Assembly: GCA_038025085.1 (NCBI GenBank)
Contig: CM076141.1
Coordinates: forward strand, 20,903,001-20,967,000
Source: Tetragonia tetragonoides
Lineage: Eukaryota > Streptophyta > Magnoliopsida > Caryophyllales > Aizoaceae
Length of the DNA stretch: 64,000 bases
Reading direction: 5' to 3'
A program made the translations under genes and the position numbers. Within the stretch, counting starts at the first letter, position 1. The number at the start of each line of letters is the position of its first letter. Shown here one piece after another: positions 56,732-64,000 of the stretch. The notes below the pieces were generated by a model. That model made no database searches. It saw nothing but the letters and a program-made list of their open reading frames with translations, and was not told the origin of the DNA.

Positions 56732-56912
56732 CTAGGTTTAAAAGGTTGCATAGGTTAATAAATGAATTAATAAAAATTAGTTTCATTTTTTTTTGGGGAA
56801 AAATTAAATGTAGTTAAAGCCGTTGAGCGTAGTAGTCCTAGAAGTTAGGAATTACTTGAAATCACCTTAATTGTGATTTAAATGTTCTTATTGTTTGATT
56901 GCACTTTTGTAG

Positions 56913-57232
56913 ATGGAAATTACTCGTTTTGCAATCGTTGGGCGCTGACTTTTCCGGGTGTTGGCAACGAGCTATGCTTGTCCGAGTTCGAATGGAAGGT
57001 TAATCACGTCCTAGTGCCTGCTCCAAAGGACATATGTGAGAGTTGCTGGTCAAAGAAGCGCAAACTTGTGGATAACTTTAGAAGGCGCTTCATGCCCCAG
57101 AAGTTCAGAGGTGATGAACATCCTTACATGCCTTGTAGGGAAGTGAAGCCAAAGAGGGACGATGATGATGATACGCCTCCCGGATCAAAGCAAAACCCAG
57201 TTGCTGTTTCGTTATTTTATTGGCTAGAGTAA
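56913..57232 (+). pseudogene. B2 copy of the extra ORF, internally deleted
   Basis: ATG at 56913 directly after a TTTTGTAG acceptor-like site (MEITRFAIVG). Most of the N-terminal two thirds is missing, and the frame resumes as NELCLSEFEWKVNHVLVPAP. It continues CESCWSKKRK, RRRFMPQKFRG and a PY-PCREVKPKRDDDD segment. Against B1 the changes are mostly conservative (D/E, K/R, T/S). The two parts are out of frame. Confidence 0.6.
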
Positions 57233-57895
57233 GTCGTTTTGATTAGAAGCATTATTTCATTCTTGTAATGGCCCTGCAGGGTCAAGATTGGTGTGGTGTG
57301 TAGTTGCCTAAGCAACAAATATTTTTGACTCATATTTCTTTTGCAATCTATCTTATTGCAAAACTATTTCATTTGATTATATGATCGTTGTGATTTGTTT
57401 ATATCACTGTCATTGTCACATATTTGCATGGTTGACCAAAAGCATTAATGCTATCTCTTATCGTCGTGACATGATGGGAAATCCATGTCGAATTTATGGC
57501 AAAATTGTTGTTGAGCATTATCAACACTCTTGTGAGCCAAGTGCTAAAGCATATCAATATGAATATGTGTGATTGCTTATTGCCCTACTAAAATAGTATG
57601 GAGCCTCTTTATGTGCATTATGAACATCTTTGTCTATTCATGTGAAACCTACATGTCTAAAGTGTATTGTATGCCTATCGAACTATTATGCATGAGAACT
57701 GAGAACAATAAAGCAAGTATGTTGCTTAGACCTACGCTGTAAGGTCGATCCTCGAAACTTATATGCTATATGCTAAATGTCAAGAGAAAGGTCTTAATTA
57801 CAACCTAGTTCTCTCAATTAGACCCTAATGGGTCGAGATGTGCAAGTTGTGTGAATGGTGTTCATACCATTACTTTTAAATTCTCAGATCGCGAA
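57233..57895 (+). other. B2 conserved leader before gag
   Basis: Counterpart of 41595-42285, with the same short landmarks in the same order. No ORF. Confidence 0.6.
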
Positions 57896-59766
57896 ATGAC
57901 AACCAACGCCGATAGAATTGCACGACTCGAGGATGGTCCTACCGATGTTCATACCATTACTTTTATATTCATGGCACGAAAAATGGCACGTCAAGAAGAG
58001 ATGGAAACCGCGCAAGCCTCTACAGCGCGTAGTTTTCGAGATTTTGATGCTCTTAAACCTCGTACGTTCGAAGGTGGTGCCGATCCAACAAAGCTGGAGA
58101 CTTGGATCATTGAGTTCGAAAAGTTGTTCCTGGATACGAGTCGGCCTAACAACATGAAGGTTAGCTATGCAACGTACTATCTGAAAGGTGAAGCCAACAA
58201 GTGGTGGAACGATGTGCGAACGGACTTGCTTGGAACGCCAAACTGTAATTGGGATCGTTTTAAGTAATCCATTCATGCTAGATTTTATCCTAGTGCTCTG
58301 CGACGCCTTAAATAGCGTGAGTTTGAAGGGTTAAGCCAAGACAAGCTGTCTGTGGACGAGTATGCTGCCAAGTTCAACGAGCTTGCAATCTTTGCTCCCA
58401 ATCTGCTGACAATTGAAGCTGAGCGAGTCGAAAGGTTCGAGGATGGACTGAAATGGGACATTCAATGTTTTGTCGCTGGACAATCCGTTACTTTTCAGGT
58501 ATCTTATGACAAAGCCCTTAATCAGGAAATGATTGTTGAACGTCGTGACACGCATTTGGGAAAGAACAAGCGCGACGAAGGAAATCCATCGCAGTCGAAC
58601 AATGGCGACAAGAGGCCAAGGCCTAATGGCAACAACAACTACCAAGGTGGTCAGAACCACAATGCGAATAGGAATCGTGACTCGAATAGTCATCGAGCTA
58701 CGATAATGGCTAGAAGGAATACGCCTTGTACTCGCTGTAACAAGACGCATGCTGGTAAGAACTGTCGAGGTGACGTGTTGCACTGCTATGAATGCAACAA
58801 GGCGGGTCACAAAGCTTCTGAATGTTGGAGCCAAGGTAGGAATGGTAATGGGCAAAACCGCAATAACAACTACAATCGTGGTGGGAATAATAATTGCTAT
58901 CGTGGTAATGGTGGTAACTACTGTGGAAACGGGGGTTACAACAACAACAACAACCGCAACAATGTTGCTCCTGCTATGAACAACCAGGCACAAGCTCCTC
59001 CAACCGTTATCTCGCGCCGAACAACAACAACAACAACAATAAAGGGGTTAATGGAAGAATTTTTGTGATGAATCGCAATGAAGCAAAAGCAAACCCGAAC
59101 GTGATCGCTGGTACTTTTCTTGTTAATTCTTTTCCCGCTTTTGTTTTGTTTGATAGTGGTGCATTGCATTCCTTTCTTTCTACGAACTTTGCATCCAAGA
59201 TAGGCCTAGAACCTAGTTCAGTGTATAGGGTGAACATTGTGACGCCAAATGGGGTGAATATTAATTGTAATTCGTTGTACGAGAAGTGTTCGATTAAGAT
59301 CGCTAGTTCCGAGCTTCCTGCGGACTTGATTCAGTTCAAATTGGGTGATTTTGACGTTATTTTGGGAATGAATAGGTTGTACAAGTATAGAGCTAATATA
59401 GAGTGCTTCGAACAACCCGTTTCTTAGCGAGGACCTAAAGGTAAGAGGATCACTTACCGTGGAGTTGTGGTCAAGCCTAAGACGAAGGTGATGGCGATTA
59501 TGAAGGTCAAAGAGTGTGTGACTAAGGGTGAAGCGATTTACCTTTGTCATGTGGTCGATTCGAGTCGCGAGACGGAAGCTCCGCGGCCTATTCCAGTAGT
59601 TTCCGAGTACGCTGACGTTTTTCCCGAAGAGATTCCTGGAATGCCTCCACAACGCATTATCGACTTTACGATCAACCTTGCTCCAGGTTCTGCACCAATT
59701 TCGAAAGCACCATATCGTATGGCACCTGCTGAGATGAAGGAACTGAAAACACAGCTAGAGGATTTG
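57896..59766 (+). pseudogene. B2 gag, protease and RT start
   Basis: Gag from the ATG at 57896 (MTTNADRIARLEDG). A GTTCATACCATTACTTTTA block just before the start is duplicated inside it (57858 and 57945). Stops at 58265 and about 58311. The CCHC knuckle CYECNKAGHKASEC is intact near 58785-58830. An Asn-rich linker frameshifts near 59010-59050. Protease keeps DSGA (DSGALHSFLS near 59150) but has GMNRL where GMDWL is usual. A stop follows at 59425. The RT start (EIPGMPPQR near 59630, to KTQLED) is cut at 59766 by the inserted element. Confidence 0.88.
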
Positions 59767-60595
59767 TGCTGTGAAATAAGTAACAAAATGGAAATTAACC
59801 TTTGATAGTATCACACAAAGGGATCTTGTTCAAGAATCACTCAAAAACAACTCACGAATCACTCGTAAGGGTTTCAACCTGAATCACTCAATTTGAGGGG
59901 TAAATACTCACGTATTCAATATATAATCATCAAAGCACGAGTTTACAATAGCAAAGCTCTCCCCTATTTATAGACAAAGAAATCTAAAGCTATTCGGAAT
60001 TCTAATCCTAATCCAAATAGGAAAGTAACTACGAAACTGATTACAAAGGTAAAACGAACTAACTAACTGCTTTCCTAATTCCTAATGGACTCCTAATGCT
60101 ACTAATAATCAGATTATTACTCTCCTAAACAATAATCAAACGATTTAAGGAAATACTAAACGAAATCGAACTAAACAACTGATTACTTGGCGTCCAAGGC
60201 ATAAACCCGTTGGAATAGCTTTTCACTTTAAATTCAATCGTCTTTTTAAGCCTGTTACGTTTTGAATATGGGAAAAATAAAAGGACAGGAGTTTTAGATC
60301 TCGTTTTCAGCTTTCTACAGAATTTTGAATCACCACGATCCCACGTCGTATGAGTGAGTTATGATCGAAATACGAACCAGTGTAGAAGCTGTCAAAATTA
60401 CGGGAATCCTTATAACGAATGAGATCATATAATAAGAGCTTTAATCCCGACCTTGTGTGGAAACTCCATATAATTATCTTTATAGGAGCCAATTTAATGC
60501 ATAACCACCAAAGGAACTCGATGTAAACAAAAATGTATGTTCGCTTGCTAGTTCCTTGGTTGTTTTGTTTACTTTGCACATTTGATCCTGCATCA
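59767..60595 (-). repeat. 3' LTR of the gag-only element
   Basis: From TGCTGTGAAAT (LTR end, reverse) to CTGCATCA (LTR start TGATGCAGG). Almost the same as 62072-62898. Confidence 0.9.
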
Positions 60596-61080
60596 ATCTC
60601 CCTTTCTTCAAAAAGAATTGTCCTCAATTCTTCGTGTGTAGTAATCTTCTCCGGAACCTGTTTATTCATCAAATTTTCTTTACAAATATCCAATGAACCC
60701 TCAAGGTTAAGAGCCTTGTTGTTGTCTTCTTGATGGACATCTTTTTCTTGTTCTTGATCGAAGCTAGATTCAAGAAGTTCCAACTCCATTTGGGATTCCT
60801 CTTGCATGTCATCAATATAATCAAGATCTTCAAGGAAATCACAAATATTTTCTGGTTCAATGAATTTTTCTTCGATAAACTCATCAACCACAGTCGGTTG
60901 TCTTGAATTATTTACTTCAACATCAATAAGGGGGTCATTGTTATTGGTCTTTTCTTGTGAATCTTCAATAGGAACAATATCTTTAAAGTAATCATCAAGA
61001 TCTGGTTTTCCTTTGAATGTATCCACAACAAAGAGCCTATCTTCATTCATTGGTTGATCATTTATTATGCACCCATTCAT
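60307..61080 (-). CDS. Acidic ORF2 of the gag-only element, ending inside the LTR
   Basis: The ATG at 61080 overlaps the gag stop as ATGA. 257 codons. Residues 1-160 are strongly acidic (DLDDYFKDIVPIE; a CDFLEDLDYIDDMQEESQ block). From about residue 163 the frame enters the LTR and encodes DAGSNVQSKQNNQG, then a Trp-rich hydrophobic run (YIEFLWWLCIKLAPIKIII) and a basic tail. In chromovirus-like elements the end of the polyprotein often lies in the LTR start (TGATGCAGG read as DAG), so this may be the residual Pol C-terminus joined to gag. No enzyme motif. The same LTR frame is open at 62882-62610 with two changes. Confidence 0.55.
   Translation of the reverse strand: MNGCIINDQPMNEDRLFVVDTFKGKPDLDDYFKDIVPIEDSQEKTNNNDPLIDVEVNNSRQPTVVDEFIEEKFIEPENICDFLEDLDYIDDMQEESQMELELLESSFDQEQEKDVHQEDNNKALNLEGSLDICKENLMNKQVPEKITTHEELRTILFEEREIDAGSNVQSKQNNQGTSKRTYIFVYIEFLWWLCIKLAPIKIIIWSFHTRSGLKLLLYDLIRYKDSRNFDSFYTGSYFDHNSLIRRGIVVIQNSVES
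60596..60612 (-). other. Polypurine tract of the gag-only element
   Basis: GAAGAAAGGGAGAT on the minus strand directly before the LTR start TGATGCAGG. Confidence 0.75.
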
Positions 61081-61918
61081 GTCCGACGTTGAAGCACTTG
61101 TTGGTACGCTTGTTGTGCTCGTAGGTGCACTAATTGTTGCTCCCTCTCTTGCCTCTCAATCTTCAGAGCTATCTTGCATACATACTCAAACGATGTGAAA
61201 GGAACAAGCTCCACCTTGTGCCTTAGAGTTGAGTTTAGTCCTTTGATGATTCTTGCAATCTTTAACTCCTCCTTCTCCACGAGATCACACATCATGTGCG
61301 CGTTTTCAAACTTTTGGAGGTAGTCTTGTACACTTGAGGTTTCTTGGCTTAAGGACGTAAGTTTCAAAAACTGTTCGTGCTCAAATTCTTTAGGCAAAAA
61401 TCGGTTCTTTAAATATTTCTTGAGTTTGTCCCAAGTCTCAATCTTTGCTTTCTCTTCCTTCTTGTGTCGAGCCTTTAGGTTTCATACCATAAAGAAGCAT
61501 GCTTGGTGAGTTTAAGCGTGGCTAACTTGCATCTTCTCCGCTCATCATACTCCTTGTATTCAAAGACTCTCTCCATAGTTCTAAGCCAATCAAGAAAGGC
61601 CTCTGGATCGTAGGAACCGTCATATTCAGGGAGTTCGACTTTCAAGTTCCTATCATCATCATAGGGATGTCGTGGTTTAGGACCGTCATTGGTTCTAGTC
61701 CCACTTGTGTCTTCAAACTTCTCATCAAAGTCGGGGTCACGGTTGTGGTTTCTCCAATGAATTCTGCGCATCCTTGTCTCCATGTTCTCCCTATCTTCTT
61801 GGTTTCTTCTTTCCATAGCAGCCATCCGCTCTGCCATCCGCTCTTCTTGAGTTTTGAAAGATTCCCTAAGATCCTCCATGGCTGTTAACAACTTTGCTAG
61901 TTCGTTGGGCTCACCCAT
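61077..61918 (-). pseudogene. Gag of the gag-only element
   Basis: ATG at 61918 (MGEPNELAKLLTAMEDLRES). A coiled-coil-like Glu/Arg/Met-rich stretch is followed by the retrotransposon gag domain (VELPEYDGSYDPEAFLDWL, a KLATLKLTKHASLWYE block). A frame change and stop occur between 61475 and 61397. It then continues FAKEFEHEQFLKLTSLSQ and IKGLNSTLRHKVELVPFTSF, ending QRRT-stop at 61077. The usual zinc knuckle is absent. One indel separates the halves. Confidence 0.8.
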
Positions 61919-62056
61919 AGCTTCGGTTGTTGGTTTCTTGGCTGTCTTCTTGAACAAAGGGAGGATCTTGCAAGAATCTTTCTCTAAAGCTCGCTATGGT
62001 GTCGTTTTTATGCTCAGGGCCGTGGGTGTTTAAGCTTAAGAAAGCTCAAACCTTCA

Positions 62057-62069
62057 GCTCTGATACCAA
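62057..62069 (-). other. Primer binding site of the gag-only element
   Basis: TTGGTATCAGAGC on the minus strand, two bases after the LTR end; tRNA-Met type. Confidence 0.9.
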
Positions 62070-62071
62070 GT

Positions 62072-62898
62072 TGATGTAAAAAAAGAAACAAAACGGAAAT
62101 TAACCTTTGATAGTATCACACAAAGGGATCTTGTTCAAGAATCACTCAAGAACAACTCACGAATCACTCGTAAGGGTTTCAACCTGAATCACTCAGTTTG
62201 AGGGGTTAACTCACGTATTCAATAATTAATCATCAAAGCATGAGTTTACAATAGCAAAGCTCTCCCCTATTTACAGACAAAGAAATCTAAATCTATTCGG
62301 AATTCTAATCCTAATCCAAATAGGAAACTAACTACGAAACTAATTACAAAAGTAAAACGAACTAACTAACTGCTTTCCTAATTCCTAATGGACTCCTAAT
62401 GCTACTAATAATCAGATTATTACTCTCCTAAACAATAATCAAACGATTTAAGGAAATACTAAACGAAATCGAACTAAACAACTGATTACTTGCCGTCCAA
62501 GGCACAAACCCGTTGGAACAGCTTTTCACTATAAATTCAATCGTCTTTTTAACCCTGTTACGTTTTGAATATGGGAAAAATCAAAGGACAGGAGATTTAG
62601 ATCTCGTTTTCAGCTTTCTACAGAATTTTGAATCACCACGATCCCACGTCGTATGAGTGAGTTATGATCGAAATACGAACCAGTGTAGAAGCTGTCAAAA
62701 TTACGGGAATCCTTATAACGAATGAGATCATATAATAAGAGCTTTAATCCCGACCTTGTGTGGAAACTCCATGTAATTATCTTTATAGGAGCCAATTTAA
62801 TGCATAACCACCAAAGGAACTCGATGTAAACAAGAATGTATGTTCGCTTGCTAGTTCCTTGGTTGTTTTGTTTACTTTGCACATTTGATCCTGCATCA
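62072..62898 (-). repeat. 5' LTR of the gag-only element
   Basis: TGATGCAGG at 62898 (minus) to TACATCA at 62072. Carries the same open frame as the 3' LTR (62882-62610). Confidence 0.9.
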
Positions 62899-64000
62899 TT
62901 TTGTTAGAAAAGGGATAGTGTATCGCCTTGGGGTGCTCCTGTTTTGTTTGTACGGAAGAAGGATGGTAGTATGAGGCTGTGCATTGACTACCGCGAGTTG
63001 AACAAGATCAAAATCTAGATTCGGTACCCACTTCCCAGAATTGAGATCTGTTTGACCAACTGCATGGTGCGTCTATTTTCTCAAAGATAGACCTACGATC
63101 AGGATACCATCAGTTGAAGATTTCAACGCCTAATATTGCGAAGACAGCGTTTAGGACGAGGTATCGGCACTACGAGTTCACTGTGATGCCTTTTGGGTTA
63201 ACGAATGCGCCTGCAAAATTTATGGACTTGATGAACCGTACGTTCCAGCCTTACCTAGACCAGTTCGTAGTAGTCTTTATTGATGATATTCTGAGTTACT
63301 CAAAGAACGCCGAGGAGCATGAGCAAAATTTACTTACTGTTTTGGAGATTCTGCGAAGACATCAACTTTACGCCAAGCTGTCTAAGTGTGAGTTTTGTTA
63401 GACACGATATCTTTCTTAGGACACGTGGTGTCTAAGGATGGTGTAGCCGTAGATCCAGAGAAGATTCGAGCTGTTACAGATTGGCCAAGACCGACGACCA
63501 TGACCAAAGTTCGGAGTTTTCTTGAACTTGCTGGATACTATCAACGATTTGTGGATGGTTTTTCAAAGATTGCGCAGCCAATCATGAACTTGATGAAGAA
63601 AACGACAAAGTTTGTATGGTCTGACAAGTGTGAGACTGCTTTTCAAGAGTTGAAGAAACGTCTTACGAGTGCACCTATTTTGACATTGCCGTCAGGAACG
63701 GAAGGATATGAGGTCTACAGTGACACGTCTAAGCATAACTTAGAGTGTGTTTTGATGCAACATGGAAAGGTCGTGGCTTACGCCTCACGACAACTAAAGA
63801 AGCATGAGGATAACTATCCTACGCATGATCTCGAACTTGCTGTTGTCGTATTCGCATTGAAGATTTGGCGACACTACGTATATGGTTCCGCAGTCAAGAT
63901 GTTCACTGATCACAAGAGTCTCAAGTACATCTTTACGCAGAAAGAGTTGAACATGCGCCAGAGGAGATGACTAGAACTTTTGACGGAGTAGGACATCGAT
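62899..64000 (+). pseudogene. B2 RT and RNase H, continued
   Basis: Resumes after the target duplication. A short deletion at the KGYIRP region is followed by [18 protein letters not shown] and [11 protein letters not shown], then a stop near 63017 and a frame change near 63035-63050. RT FIDD is at about 63278-63289. A one-base loss near 63397 (TTTTGTTAG where B1 has TTTTGGTTAG) shifts the frame. RNase H follows ([18 protein letters not shown] near 63705). Stops at 63968 (usual Trp) and 63989 end it. The window ends in RNase H. Confidence 0.9.

Larger units (their letters stand above)
59767..62898 (-). mobile_element. Gag-only LTR retrotransposon (TR-GAG-like)
   Basis: 3.1-kb element with ~828-bp, nearly identical LTRs (59767-60595 and 62072-62898), tRNA-Met primer site, gag, a second acidic ORF and a polypurine tract, but no protease, RT or integrase. 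Flanks ATTTG (59762-59766) and TTTTG (62899-62903) are a 5-bp target duplication with one change. It must have moved with borrowed enzymes. Its insertion is recent judging by LTR similarity. Confidence 0.88.
54889..64000 (+). mobile_element. Tekay/Del-like element B2, right end outside window
   Basis: LTR (54889-56716), primer site, extra ORF remnant, leader, gag-protease, RT split by a gag-only element (59767-62898), then RT/RNase H to the window end. More decayed than B1. Confidence 0.9.

Noticed and set aside
58331..58993. 220-codon minus-strand ORF in B2
   Set aside because: Complement of the gag Asn/Gly-rich linker, giving Val/Ile/Thr runs; not a gene.
61667..61888. Plus-strand ORF opposite the gag-only element's gag
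   Set aside because: Shadow frame without start context or family pattern.

Overview
This window is repeat-dense plant nuclear DNA. It contains FAR1-related/Mutator-type transposase remains, Ty3/gypsy LTR retrotransposons of Tat-like and Tekay/Del-like (chromovirus) type, a plant LINE, plant mobile domain (PMD) genes and a 'putative plant transposon protein' gene. The tRNA-Met and tRNA-Arg-type primer sites and plant-style short introns fit a eudicot; I cannot name the species. I see no clearly intact host gene, no tRNA, no rRNA and no CRISPR array.

Layout. (1) 1-1607: a decayed FRS/MULE transposase. (2) 1.9-9.7 kb: an AT-rich unit with two odd genes, a P/S/T-rich ORF fused to a short LINE-like endonuclease piece (2193-3495) and a broken plant transposon protein gene (5126-7404). 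Both are bracketed by AT-rich DNA rich in palindromic TGGTCGACCA-like motifs and ~240-bp degenerate tandem repeats. (3) 9.7-10.7 kb: a small inverted-repeat element. (4) 11.2-14.0 kb: a LINE on the minus strand. (5) 14.0-52.1 kb: nested Tat-like and Tekay-like elements. Tat copy A1 (from 14008) is broken by a reversed A-family derivative (A', 19097-23397, 5-bp duplication CCCTC) and by Tekay copy B3 (25277-29334, minus). B3 is cut by Tat copy A2 (29335-~52104), and A2 is cut by the nearly complete Tekay element B1 (37870-49760). (6) 52.1-54.9 kb: pieces of a third Tat-like family (D, minus). (7) 54.9 kb to the end: Tekay copy B2, split in its RT by a recent gag-only element (59767-62898, minus).

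Most interesting biology. The Tat family carries two antisense genes downstream of integrase. One is intron-containing and PMD-like; the other resembles the antisense ORFs known in Tat elements. Their upstream regions resemble the element's own LTR promoter (GCCGCTAGCGGC palindrome before a TATA box). Copies A1 and A2 share one deletion that removes RT and RNase H, so this looks like a non-autonomous subfamily that spread as such. The Tekay family (B) carries an unrecognised extra ORF before gag. In two copies its ATG directly follows a splice-acceptor-like site, with a donor-like site in the LTR exactly 681 nt upstream. B copies also carry a duplicated polypurine module with a covarying hairpin.

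Almost every coding region is damaged. Many nonsense codons stand where the family normally has tryptophan and fit G-to-A changes, as expected from cytosine deamination in methylated repeats.
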